A stretch of 64,000 nucleotides of DNA from assembly GCF_900095225.1 (NCBI RefSeq), contig NZ_LT607417.1, forward strand, positions 367,124 through 431,123. The letters run 5' to 3'. The position numbers and the translations under genes are program-made. The stretch is from Pseudomonas sp. UMAB-08 (GTDB lineage: Bacteria > Pseudomonadota > Gammaproteobacteria > Pseudomonadales > Pseudomonadaceae). Below the pieces are notes generated by a model. The model did not search any database. It was given only the letters and a program-made list of their open reading frames with translations, and was not told the DNA's origin. This document shows, in pieces, positions 39,355 through 47,356 of this stretch; positions within the stretch are counted from its first letter, which is position 1; each line of letters starts with the position of its first letter.

Positions 39355-39417
39355 TGTAGGAGCTGCCGAAGGCTGCGATCAACTCCGGCCTTATCGCAGC
39401 CTTCGGCAGCTCCTACA
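39355..39417. repeat. Perfect 25-bp inverted repeat (REP-like) that supplies the stop codon of the YcaQ-like gene
   Basis: Arms TGTAGGAGCTGCCGAAGGCT(GCGAT) at 39355-39379 and the exact reverse complement at 39393-39417, with a 13-nt loop. On the minus strand the TAG at 39413-39415 that ends the YcaQ-like gene is part of the GTAGGAGC repeat core. Confidence 0.9.
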
Positions 39418-40627
39418 ACGGGCCTAATGCCACCCGCAACCGCGCCGCACTGGCGCGTTGGCAGTTGAGTTGAATCTCCGGCAATCCCAGCCAATCGGCC
39501 AGTTGCCGCAGATTTCGCGCCAGCGCCTGCATGCCCTCCTCGTCCAGCCCGCTTTCTTCCTCATGCACCGCGTGTACCGCCAACCGTCCCAACCCTCGCT
39601 CAGCCCGCAAGTCGACTCGCGCGGCGATCCGTTCGTTGTGCAAAAACGGCAACACGTAGTAGCCGTACACCCGTTTGTGCTGCGGGGTGTAGATCTCCAG
39701 GCGATAGCGAAAGTCGAACAACCGCTCGGTGCGACTGCGTTCCCAGATCAGCGAATCGAAAGGCGACAGCAAGGCACTCGCCGATACTTTGCGCGGCAGT
39801 TTGATCTCCGGCAGGCAATACGCGGGCTGGCGCCAACTGTCGACCTGCACCACCTGCAACGCGCCCGCCTCTACCAACTCGGCCAGACCCGCACGACTTT
39901 GCGCCGGACTCAGGCGGAAGTAATCGCGCAGGTCTTTGTCAGTCCCCACCCCCAGCGCCGTCGCGGCGTGCAACAACAAACCGCGCTGGGCCTCGGCGTC
40001 ACTCAGTTCCGGGTGATCGAGAATCGCGACGGGCAATACCCGCTCAGGCAGGTCATACAAGCGCTCAAAACCGCGTCGACCGGCCACCGTCACTTCACCG
40101 GCGGCAAACAACCACTCCAGGGCATGTTTCTCCGCGCTCCAGTCCCACCAAGGGCCCGCACGCTCCTGGCGACTGCTCAGGCTCCCGGCGCCGAGCGCAC
40201 CTCGCTCGCGAACAACCTGTAAGACACGGGCAATGGTCGCTTGCTGTTCGCGTCCGAATTTAGCCATCTCCTGATAGATCCCCACGCCTTGGGACGCCTG
40301 ACGCATCCGCCAGCGCAGCAAGGGATAAAGACTGAGCGGCAATAACGAAGCTTCATGCCCCCAATACTCAAACAACTTGCGCTGTCGGCCCTGGCTCCAG
40401 GCCACTTGATCCAGCAACGGTTGGGGATAGTTACCCAGACGGGAATACAGCGGCAGGTAGTGCGAACGCACCAAGGCATTGACCGAATCGATCTGCAGAA
40501 CGCCCAAGCGCTCGATCATCTGGGTGATGTGCGCGACCTTGATCGACGCTGGCGGCTGGCGCCCGTTGAATCCCTGGGCGGCCAGCGCCATGCGCCGTGC
40601 CTGTTTGAGCGATAGATCTGCGGACAT
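39413..40627 (-). CDS. YcaQ-like winged-helix DNA glycosylase family protein (crosslink repair type)
   Basis: 404 residues with the HTH_42/YcaQ fold: SLKQARRMALAAQGF at the N-terminus and the VAHITQMIERLGVLQIDSVN segment, then HEASLLPL. E. coli YcaQ (AlkX) removes interstrand cross-link lesions; AlkZ homologues protect antibiotic producers. The product here could be either housekeeping or self-protection; no biosynthetic cluster is adjacent. Its stop lies inside a palindromic repeat, so the last residues may be altered. Confidence 0.85.
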   Translation of the reverse strand: MSADLSLKQARRMALAAQGFNGRQPPASIKVAHITQMIERLGVLQIDSVNALVRSHYLPLYSRLGNYPQPLLDQVAWSQGRQRKLFEYWGHEASLLPLSLYPLLRWRMRQASQGVGIYQEMAKFGREQQATIARVLQVVRERGALGAGSLSSRQERAGPWWDWSAEKHALEWLFAAGEVTVAGRRGFERLYDLPERVLPVAILDHPELSDAEAQRGLLLHAATALGVGTDKDLRDYFRLSPAQSRAGLAELVEAGALQVVQVDSWRQPAYCLPEIKLPRKVSASALLSPFDSLIWERSRTERLFDFRYRLEIYTPQHKRVYGYYVLPFLHNERIAARVDLRAERGLGRLAVHAVHEEESGLDEEGMQALARNLRQLADWLGLPEIQLNCQRASAARLRVALGPL

Positions 40628-40677
40628 TCAGAACCTCCTGATCAGCCCACAACGCTACCTGATCGACCGCCGTGCTG

Positions 40678-40914
40678 TCAGCGTTTCATTGGATCATTCC
40701 AGAACGGCCGCTCGACTTCTTGCTGGGTATCGGCACGACTCAGGCCGATGTCCTTCAGAGCGTCATCACTCAGGCTCGCCAGTTGTTGGCGCTGACGATG
40801 CAGTTCATACCAGCGCAGCAACTGGCGCGTGATCATGCTGATCAGGCGTGTACCCAATGAACTGCGATTCACCCTGCCCTGCACCAGCACATAACCTTTT
40901 TGACCTTTCATCAT
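40678..40914 (-). CDS. DUF1127 small protein
   Basis: 78 residues from ATG 40914 (MMKGQKGYVLVQGRV); GGAGG lies 5 nt upstream. The frame opens at 40965. The basic LRWYELHRQRQQLASLSDDALKDIGLSRADT block is the DUF1127 signature (residues about 34-65). Such proteins act in RNA-linked or phosphate/carbon responses in other bacteria; the role here is unknown. It is separated by about 95 bp from the divergent LysR gene. Confidence 0.85.
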   Translation of the reverse strand: MMKGQKGYVLVQGRVNRSSLGTRLISMITRQLLRWYELHRQRQQLASLSDDALKDIGLSRADTQQEVERPFWNDPMKR

Positions 40915-41008
40915 CTTGCCCTCCAAGTGGGGATGACTAAAGTCTCGCGCCAGCGCTAAGATCAATCCAACGAATGTTTCTTATGCGCTGCATCTGGGAG
41001 ATTGATGA

Positions 41009-41863
41009 ATGGCCACCTACCCGAGCATCGACAGCGAGCTGTTGCGCACCTTTGTCGCGATTGCCGACGAGGGCGGGTTCACCCGTGCCGGAGAAGTCGT
41101 CAACCGCACGCAATCGGCGGTCAGCATGCAGATGAAACGCCTGGAAGAAGACATTCTCCAGCGCTCGCTCTTTCAAAAGGACGGTCGCACCGTCAGCCTC
41201 ACAGTCGAGGGCCAGGTGCTGCTCGGTTATGCCCGACGCATCCTCAAACTGCACAGCGAAGTGTTCAACACCTTGCGTGAGCCGCACATGGTTGGCGTGG
41301 TGAAAATCGGCTCGCCGGACGACTACGTGATGCGGTTTCTGCCGGGGATTCTGTCGCGCTTCGCTCAGGCTTATCCACTGGTGCAGGTGGAAGTTCACTG
41401 CGAACCCTCCAAGCAACTGCTACAGCGCCAGGACCTGGACTTGAGCATCGTCACCCGAGAACCGGGCACCGAAATCGGCCAGATTTTGCGTCAGGAGCGC
41501 TTCGTCTGGATGGAGGCGCGAGGTTTTTGCCCTCACGAACAAACGCCGCTGCCGCTGGCGATGTTCAACACCGACTGTTTTTGCCGGATATGGGCCTGCA
41601 ATGCGCTGGACGCGATGCAGCGCGAGTACCGTATCGCTTACACCAGCGCCAGCCTGTCGGCGATCAGTGCCGTGGTCACCGCAGGCCTGGCGGTGACTGC
41701 GCAACTCGAGAGCTTGCTCACCCCGGACCTGCGCATCATCGGCGAGGCCGAAGGAATGCCGCAATTGCCGTCCGCCAGCATTGTGCTGCTGCGCAATCCG
41801 AAAAATACCTCGCCAGTCACCGAATGCCTGGCCGAACACATCGCTGACGGCTTCAAACTTTAA
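41009..41863 (+). CDS. LysR family transcriptional regulator
   Basis: 284 residues. N-terminal HTH (SELLRTFVAIADEGGFTRAGEVVNRTQSAVSMQMKRLEE) and a periplasmic-binding-like effector domain. The target is unknown. It ends 11 nt inside the end of the convergent TauE gene. It is divergent from the DUF1127 gene. Confidence 0.93.
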   Translation: MATYPSIDSELLRTFVAIADEGGFTRAGEVVNRTQSAVSMQMKRLEEDILQRSLFQKDGRTVSLTVEGQVLLGYARRILKLHSEVFNTLREPHMVGVVKIGSPDDYVMRFLPGILSRFAQAYPLVQVEVHCEPSKQLLQRQDLDLSIVTREPGTEIGQILRQERFVWMEARGFCPHEQTPLPLAMFNTDCFCRIWACNALDAMQREYRIAYTSASLSAISAVVTAGLAVTAQLESLLTPDLRIIGEAEGMPQLPSASIVLLRNPKNTSPVTECLAEHIADGFKL

Positions 41864-42599
41864 ACGCGAGCACCACGGCGCAAATCACCAGAAAGCCGCA
41901 GAACAGCGAACGCAGGAGTCTTTCGGGCAGTGAATGCGCCAACCTCACGCCCCAACTGATGCTCAGCAGGCCGCCCACCGCCAAGGGAATGCCCATCTGC
42001 CAGTTGACGTGGTCATGCACCGCGTAAGTAACCAACGTGATGGCGGTACTGGGCGCTGCCAACGCCAGCGCCAACCCTTGAGCCGCCACCTGTGTCGCGC
42101 CGAACACGCCGGTCAGAATCGGGGTCGCCACCACCCCGCCACCGACACCGAACAGGCCGCCCGTCATCCCCGAGCCGACACCCAGCAGCCAAAGCCATTT
42201 CACATGCCGCAATTCGCTGCTGGCCTGGCCCTTGTGCCAATACATCTGAATCAGGTTGAACAGCGTCAGCACAATCAAGAACGCGACGAAGCCCAGACGC
42301 ATGCTGTGCGCATCCAGGCGCACCGCCCACAACGACGTCAGCCAGGCGAAGCAAAAACCGGGAATGATCAGCATCAGGGCATTGCGCAGGGAGATCCGGT
42401 TGCGCTGGTGATAACGCAACAATGCCAATAACACGTTAGGCAAGACCATGAGCAACGCCGTGCCTTGTGCCATTTGCTGGTTCAGACCAAACAACACCCC
42501 CAGCGCAGGAATCGCGACCAGTCCGCCGCCGATACCAAACAACCCACCCAACGTCCCCATGACGGTGCCCAATAAAACATACATCCCGATTTCAATCAC
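41853..42599 (-). CDS. TauE/SafE family sulfite exporter-like membrane protein
   Basis: 248 residues from GTG 42599 (VIEIGMYVLLGTVMGTLGGLFGIGGG); ATG 42584 is an alternative and the frame opens at 42704. About eight transmembrane helices with the two GGxxGIGGGxxxxP motifs (GGLFGIGGGLVAIP and GGLFGVGGGVVATP) of the family. It likely exports sulfite or an organosulfonate; the substrate is unknown. Convergent with the LysR gene. Confidence 0.88.
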   Translation of the reverse strand: MIEIGMYVLLGTVMGTLGGLFGIGGGLVAIPALGVLFGLNQQMAQGTALLMVLPNVLLALLRYHQRNRISLRNALMLIIPGFCFAWLTSLWAVRLDAHSMRLGFVAFLIVLTLFNLIQMYWHKGQASSELRHVKWLWLLGVGSGMTGGLFGVGGGVVATPILTGVFGATQVAAQGLALALAAPSTAITLVTYAVHDHVNWQMGIPLAVGGLLSISWGVRLAHSLPERLLRSLFCGFLVICAVVLAFKV

Positions 42600-42766
42600 A
42601 CCGCGTCCCCAGTCAATCCATGGGCGCATGCTACGCAGTCCGATGACGCAGGGAAACGCATAGGCAGGCTCAACGCCTTCACATTCCATGCACAGAGGCT
42701 TCACCTTTCATGAATGCGACGGCGACTGACGCTGAGCCGTAGAATTTATCTGGTGCATTAAAGATC

Positions 42767-42791
42767 GCGGCACTAAATTAGAGCGCATTAC
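42767..42791. promoter_or_regulatory. Possible autoregulatory site of the MarR gene
   Basis: Palindrome CTAAATTAG (42773-42781) flanked by GC-rich arms, then AGCGCATTA. The stretch TAAATT-AGA-GCGCA resembles TAAATT-GC-GCGCA of the palindrome before gpx. Located 19-43 bp before the MarR ATG. Confidence 0.4.
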
Positions 42792-42809
42792 CGCACACAG
42801 GACTCTCAC

Positions 42810-43280
42810 ATGAGCGCTGACGACAGCTCCACCCGCAACGCAGACAATGGCAACCATTTGCTGCTCGACAGTCAGCTGTGCTTCGCCCTGTACTCGACAT
42901 CGTTGATGATGACCAAGGTCTACAAGCCTTTGCTGCAAGCCTTGGGCCTGACTTATCCACAGTACCTGGCGATGATGGTGCTCTGGGAACACGACGGCAT
43001 GACGGTGGGTGAAGTCAGCACGCGCCTGCTGACCGACCCAGGCTCTCTGACCCCCTTGCTCAAACGTCTTGAAGGCGAAGGCCTGCTGAGCCGCACCCGG
43101 AGCAAGGAAGACGAGCGTGTTGTGCGGCTGTACCTCACCGAGCAAGGCCGTGCGTTACGCGAAAAAGCCAAAAGCGTGCCCTCCTGCATCTTCGCCGCCA
43201 CAGGCACGACGGTGGACACGCTGAAAAATCTGCAAAGCGAACTGCTCGCCCTGCGCGGGAAGTTGCACGACAGTCTTTGA
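42810..43280 (+). CDS. MarR family organic-peroxide sensor, OhrR/OspR-like
   Basis: 156 residues. Cys24 in SQLCFALYST and Cys126 in VPSCIFAATG match the reactive and resolving cysteines of two-Cys OhrR regulators. wHTH region about 55-105 (LLTDPGSLTPLLKRLEGEG). OhrR usually sits beside its target ohr; no ohr is present here, and efp follows. It could instead be OspR, moved from its usual place before gpx. Start ATG 42810 is the only good one. Confidence 0.88.
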   Translation: MSADDSSTRNADNGNHLLLDSQLCFALYSTSLMMTKVYKPLLQALGLTYPQYLAMMVLWEHDGMTVGEVSTRLLTDPGSLTPLLKRLEGEGLLSRTRSKEDERVVRLYLTEQGRALREKAKSVPSCIFAATGTTVDTLKNLQSELLALRGKLHDSL

Positions 43281-43286
43281 TAGATC

Positions 43287-43311
43287 TGTAGGAACTGACT
43301 TGTCTGCGAAG
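43287..43311. repeat. Partial copy of the TAGGAGCTGACTTGTCTGCG repeat
   Basis: TGTAGGAACTGACTTGTCTG with one change in the core; a single arm, in the gap after the MarR gene. Confidence 0.65.
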
Positions 43312-43337
43312 ACCGGACTTCACCAATCAACACATAC

Positions 43338-43366
43338 AAAAAAGCCCGACTCGAGGGTCGGGCTTT
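43338..43366 (-). terminator. Terminator of efp
   Basis: Stem AAAGCCCGAC / GTCGGGCTTT with a 6-nt loop. The long T-run is on the minus strand, so it serves efp, 26 bp after its stop. Confidence 0.85.
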
Positions 43367-43391
43367 CGGGTGTTGCGGAACAAGACAACGC

Positions 43392-43961
43392 TTATTTAGC
43401 GCGGCCTTTGTAAGAACCGCCATCACGTGTGTCGATCTCGATCATGTCGCCGATGTTGACGAAGTCAGCAACGCTCAGCTCGGTACCGTTTTTCAGTTTG
43501 GCTGGCTTCATCACTTTGCCCGACGTGTCGCCACGTGCGGAGCCTTCGGTGTAGTCAACTTCACGAACGATGGTAGTCGGCAGCTCAACGGAAACCAGAC
43601 GGTCTTCGAAGAAGATCGCTTCGCAAACGTCAGTCATGCCTTCTTCGACGAATGGCAGAACGGCTTCGATGTCTTCAGCGTTCAACTCGTACATGGTGTA
43701 GTCGCTGGTGTCCATGAACGTGTAGGTGTCACCGCTGATGAACGAAAGGGTGGCTTCTTTGCGATCAAGAATCACGTCTTCCAGTTTGTCGTCAGCGCTG
43801 TAAACGGTTTCAGTCTTGTAACCAGTCAGCAGGTTTTTCAGCTTGGTCTTCATGATTGCGCTGTTACGACCGGACTTGGTGAATTCAGCTTTCTGAACCA
43901 ACCAAGGATCGTTGTCGATCTTGATCACGGTACCGGGTTTCAGCTCTTTACCAGTTTTCAT
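43392..43961 (-). CDS. efp: Elongation factor P
   Basis: 189 residues, three beta-barrel KOW/OB domains. [15 protein letters not shown] at the N-terminus. Residue 32 in the tip loop TKSGRNSA is Arg, the residue rhamnosylated by EarP in Pseudomonas, not the Lys modified by EpmA. It rescues ribosomes stalled at polyproline. It is followed on the same strand by earP upstream (44011-45144), and a terminator lies 26 bp after its stop. Confidence 0.97.
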   Translation of the reverse strand: MKTGKELKPGTVIKIDNDPWLVQKAEFTKSGRNSAIMKTKLKNLLTGYKTETVYSADDKLEDVILDRKEATLSFISGDTYTFMDTSDYTMYELNAEDIEAVLPFVEEGMTDVCEAIFFEDRLVSVELPTTIVREVDYTEGSARGDTSGKVMKPAKLKNGTELSVADFVNIGDMIEIDTRDGGSYKGRAK

Positions 43962-44010
43962 TGCGAATATCCGAATTTGGATTGAGATTTACAAATATCT
44001 AGGCCGCATA

Positions 44011-45144
44011 TCATAGCCAATTTACATAAAACTGTACTAGAGCCGCAGCAAGATCTGCCTGCGAGGCTTGTTCCTGGCACCATTGTTCGGCGTGTTCGGT
44101 GACTTCGGACCAGTGTTGCAGCAGCGCCGGCCAGCATTGCCCCATGTCCTTCCCGGCATTCCAGGCCCGCCAGACGTTGCTCAATGCCTCGCCAGCCGCG
44201 GGCGAGAGGCCTTTGACATAGAGTTCGAGAAAAGCATCCAGCTTGGCCCAATGGGCATCGTCATCCTGCTCGTAGATGTGCCAGAGCATCGGGCGCCCGG
44301 CCCATTGCGCACGGACGAACGAGTCTTCCCCCCGTACAGCGTTGAAATCACAGCTCCACAACAGGCGGTCATAGTCCTCCTGTCGGACGAATGGCAGCAC
44401 CTGAACGGTCAGGGCTCCACGCGTCGCCACCGCCCCGGCGTGCAAACCGTCGACCCCCAGCCAATGCTGCAGGTCGCCCAGAACCCGCCCTTCCGGCACC
44501 AACAAGTGAGTCGGTCGGCTATCGGCGGCCAATGCCTCCAGCCAACTGGCCAGCCCGGCGTTTTCATAGGCAAACAGCGAAATCAGGCGGGCGCCCTCTG
44601 CAGGCACCACGCCCAGGCCCTGCAAGAAAGCGTATTGCGCGGCTTTGTCCTGCTGAAAAGCGTGGCGCTGATCGAGCAAGCCAGCTTCGCGCAATAAACC
44701 GCCCGTCGTCGAGCGAAAGCCCGGAAAGAAGAAAAACTTTTGCAAGCGATTGGACTGCAACGACGGCAAACCATGGCAACCGGTGACCCATTCTTCGGCG
44801 CTCAGGTAGTCCAGGTTCAGCCATAACGGCGGACGTGAACGCTGAGTCATAGCCTCGATATAAGCGGGCGGCAAGCGGCAAGCAAAGGCCTCGATAACGA
44901 CGTCGGCAGCCTCCACAGGCTGCCAGTCTTTAGCCCAATGGCAGACGCTGACCCCCTCCTGCCACTGCTGCGCGGCGTCCACTTGGGCTCCCGGACACAG
45001 CCGCACGAAGGGCTGTAAATCATCCACCCACAAACGTACCGCGAAGGGGTACTCCGCCGCCAATTGCCGGGCCAGACGCCACGTAACACCGATATCGCCG
45101 TAGTTATCGACAACGTTGCAAAAAATATCCCAGGAGACTTTCAT
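44011..45144 (-). CDS. earP: Elongation factor P arginine rhamnosyltransferase EarP
   Basis: 377 residues, start MKVSWDIFCNVVDNYGDIGV, the unique EarP N-terminus with the conserved DNYGDIGVTWR segment. It transfers rhamnose from dTDP-rhamnose to EF-P Arg32. GT-B-like fold; the C-terminal half includes LLWSCDFNAVRGEDSFVRAQ, a conserved donor-binding area. Its position 49 bp before efp with matching Arg32 supports the assignment. Confidence 0.95.
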   Translation of the reverse strand: MKVSWDIFCNVVDNYGDIGVTWRLARQLAAEYPFAVRLWVDDLQPFVRLCPGAQVDAAQQWQEGVSVCHWAKDWQPVEAADVVIEAFACRLPPAYIEAMTQRSRPPLWLNLDYLSAEEWVTGCHGLPSLQSNRLQKFFFFPGFRSTTGGLLREAGLLDQRHAFQQDKAAQYAFLQGLGVVPAEGARLISLFAYENAGLASWLEALAADSRPTHLLVPEGRVLGDLQHWLGVDGLHAGAVATRGALTVQVLPFVRQEDYDRLLWSCDFNAVRGEDSFVRAQWAGRPMLWHIYEQDDDAHWAKLDAFLELYVKGLSPAAGEALSNVWRAWNAGKDMGQCWPALLQHWSEVTEHAEQWCQEQASQADLAAALVQFYVNWL

Positions 45145-45270
45145 GCCTGGTTCCCTAAAGAAGACACGCTAAAGCTGCTGATTGTCTGTCATAACGACCT
45201 GCAAGCTCCAGCTTTGGCCATCCGTCGTGCGACAATCGTCGGCATCCGCTGATCACGCCAGGAATTTGCA

Positions 45271-45648
45271 ATGCTCTCTCAACCCCTGAAATTGATTATT
45301 TGCATTGCCTTGGGTGTCTGGCTCGGCTTCATCGCTATCGCGCTGACGGTGGGACTGGCTTACACCACGACGCTCGCCAGCCGGGTCAGCACATTGAACA
45401 GCGTTGTCAGCCAGTTCAAGGCCTCCACCCTCGGTTCTCGTCCTCCGGCGCAACCGGCGTCGGAAAACCCGATGTTCGACAAGTACAAACAGAACCTGCA
45501 GGACAGCCAGGCCCAGCAAGCCCAGGAACAGAATCAGGCGGCTCAGGAAAAACGCCTCAGCGCACCGAAATGCCAATTCTGGTTACAGCAGGATCAAACC
45601 GCGCCCAGTGAAAAAACCCGGGCCAATGTCAGTCAGTTTTGTGGTTAG
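45271..45648 (+). CDS. Hypothetical inner-membrane protein
   Basis: 125 residues. One N-terminal transmembrane helix (about 6-33, IICIALGVWLGFIAIALTVGLAY), then a periplasm- or cytoplasm-facing Gln/Ala-rich coiled coil (NLQDSQAQQAQEQNQAAQEK) and a short C-terminal tail with two Cys (PKCQFWL, VSQFCG). I do not recognise the family. The GreA/B-like gene starts 5 nt after its stop codon. Confidence 0.72.
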   Translation: MLSQPLKLIICIALGVWLGFIAIALTVGLAYTTTLASRVSTLNSVVSQFKASTLGSRPPAQPASENPMFDKYKQNLQDSQAQQAQEQNQAAQEKRLSAPKCQFWLQQDQTAPSEKTRANVSQFCG

Positions 45649-45653
45649 GCCTG

Positions 45654-46148
45654 ATGCAATCAACCCTGGATAAGCAGTCTGTACTCGAACTGATCATCGC
45701 CAGACTCGTCATTGATCTGGACGTTGCCCAACGTGCGGCCCAGACCGCCTACGAAACCGCGACCCACGAAGAAAATATCGCCGAAAACAAGTACGACACC
45801 TTGGGCCTCGAAGCGTCGTACCTGGCAGCGGGTCAAGCACGGCGCGTCGAAGAAATCCGCCAGTCGCTGGTGCTGTACCAGAACCTGAGCCTACGACCTT
45901 TCGACGAGCAACGCGGGATTCAAATCGGCGACCTGCTCAGCCTGGAGGCCGGCAACGGCAGCCAGCAGCAGTTATTCCTCGGGCCCGATGCCGCAGGCTT
46001 GAAGATCTACCAGGGCGACGTATTGATCACGGTCATCACGGCCCGCGCGCCGCTGGGGCAAAACCTGCTCGGCAAGGCGGAAGGGGACGCTGTAGAAATC
46101 ACCATCAATGGCGCGCGCCAATCGTTCGAAGTCACTCACGTGATGTGA
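45654..46148 (+). CDS. GreA/GreB-family-like protein
   Basis: 164 residues from ATG 45654. An N-terminal helical hairpin (about 1-70, ARLVIDLDVAQRAAQTAYET) precedes a C-terminal FKBP-like domain with TARAPLGQNLLGKAEGDAVEI, the pattern of GreA C-terminal domains. GreA rescues backtracked RNA polymerase. The acidic tip that coordinates catalytic Mg is not obvious here, so a Gfh/Rnk-type regulator is an alternative. Probably co-transcribed with the small membrane protein gene just before it. Confidence 0.72.
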   Translation: MQSTLDKQSVLELIIARLVIDLDVAQRAAQTAYETATHEENIAENKYDTLGLEASYLAAGQARRVEEIRQSLVLYQNLSLRPFDEQRGIQIGDLLSLEAGNGSQQQLFLGPDAAGLKIYQGDVLITVITARAPLGQNLLGKAEGDAVEITINGARQSFEVTHVM

Positions 46149-46270
46149 AACCTATCCGTTTGCAGGGTTGATCCCCCCAACTTTTTCTGGGTAAGGTGCA
46201 CTGTCGCTACATCACCAGTGGCCTGGACAGACATCCGGGAACAAGGACTCAATACGCAAGGAGATTTTTC

Positions 46271-46468
46271 ATGACGAACGTCATCACTTTCCCTGACGCC
46301 CATGAACGTGATCGCCTCAAGTCCGATGACCATCCTGGGTTGTTATATCTGAGCAAGAAAGAGCGCCTACTGATCGAGGAGCTGCGGCTGACCAGCCATG
46401 CGGGTCGGCAATACGTCTACGACTATGCGCACATCATGCAGGTGTCCAAGCCCTTGCACCCTGATTAA
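46271..46468 (+). CDS. Small conserved hypothetical protein
   Basis: 65 residues from ATG 46271 (MTNVITFPDAHERDRLKSDD), preceded by AAGGAGATT, a strong ribosome site. Hydrophilic, no signal peptide; the C-half RQYVYDYAHIMQVSKPLHPD is Tyr/His-rich. I do not recognise the function. The good ribosome site and clean start support a real gene. Confidence 0.7.
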   Translation: MTNVITFPDAHERDRLKSDDHPGLLYLSKKERLLIEELRLTSHAGRQYVYDYAHIMQVSKPLHPD

Positions 46469-46579
46469 GAGCAACCGGCGGTATCGGCTTGCCGAACATA
46501 TCGAGGCGGCTGGAGTGCGGCTATAGTGGCGGCAAGGGCGTTAGTGCCCGTCCGTTTACTTGAGCATCAGGAATTTTTC

Positions 46580-47149
46580 ATGACTGCCGCCGCGCCCGAC
46601 TCCCCCGCTTCCGATCCCGCCGCACCGACTGCTCCGAAGACGGCGCATGTCGACCACTTGCGCTTCCACAAGCAGCATGCGCATCTGTCGCCCACGTTTG
46701 GCAACGACAGCTTTGCTCTCAAGGCTGAAGCATTCGCACGCTTCTTCGGCACGCCAATGTTTCTTGGCGGGCAAACGTTGATCGTCGTGCTATGGATCGG
46801 GGTCAACCTGAGTGGCTTCACCCAATTCGACGTCTATCCGTTCATCCTGCTCAACCTGGCGTTCAGCCTGCAGGCGGCCTACGCCGCGCCCTTGATCCTG
46901 CTCGCCCAGACCCGTCAGGCCGCACGGGACAAAGCCCACGCCGATGCCGATGCACAGCACCGTGAAGCACTGGCCTTGGCCAACGAGCAGCGCATGGCAA
47001 TGGCCGCACAGAACGCTGCGCAAATGCTTCAACTGCTCGAGCAGAACACCCGCCTGACCGAAATGACCAAAGCCCTGACCGAACGCGTCGAGACCCTGAC
47101 CGTGGAAATGCACGGGCACTTCGTCAAAAAGAAAACGGACCCTGTGTAG
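46580..47149 (+). CDS. DUF1003 membrane protein
   Basis: 189 residues from ATG 46580 (MTAAAPDSPASDPAAPTAPK, a disordered N-terminus). DUF1003 core with FLGGQTLIVVLWIGVN and DVYPFILLNLAFSLQAAYAA giving two transmembrane helices (about 57-75 and 83-105), then a long coiled coil (AARDKAHADADAQHREAL to residue 185). Inner-membrane protein of unknown function. Confidence 0.83.
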   Translation: MTAAAPDSPASDPAAPTAPKTAHVDHLRFHKQHAHLSPTFGNDSFALKAEAFARFFGTPMFLGGQTLIVVLWIGVNLSGFTQFDVYPFILLNLAFSLQAAYAAPLILLAQTRQAARDKAHADADAQHREALALANEQRMAMAAQNAAQMLQLLEQNTRLTEMTKALTERVETLTVEMHGHFVKKKTDPV

Positions 47150-47240
47150 CGCGCTGTCGCGCAGAAACCGAGCGGGCAGCGTTCGATCGGAAATCCCATC
47201 AAATAAAACCATTATCATTCAATTAGTTACAGCATTTCCG

Positions 47241-47327
47241 TAGGAGCTGACTTGTCAGCGAAGACCATTCAACGAGGTCTGTCAGGCACACCGCGTTGCG
47301 GCTTTCGCAGACAAGTCTGCTCCTACA
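47241..47327. repeat. Paired TAGGAGCTGACTTGTCTGCG repeat
   Basis: Two inverted copies: TAGGAGCTGACTTGTCAGCG (47241-47260) and TTCGCAGACAAGTCTGCTCC (47304-47323). The pair can fold into one long hairpin after the mgtA stop. Confidence 0.75.
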
Positions 47328-47356
47328 GAAGAGCGAAGACTATTCAGCCAGGCCTG

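Noticed and set aside
47205..47225. Fur-box-like AT-rich stretch (CATTATCATT)
   Set aside because: Only half of a Fur site matches and no gene starts next to it.
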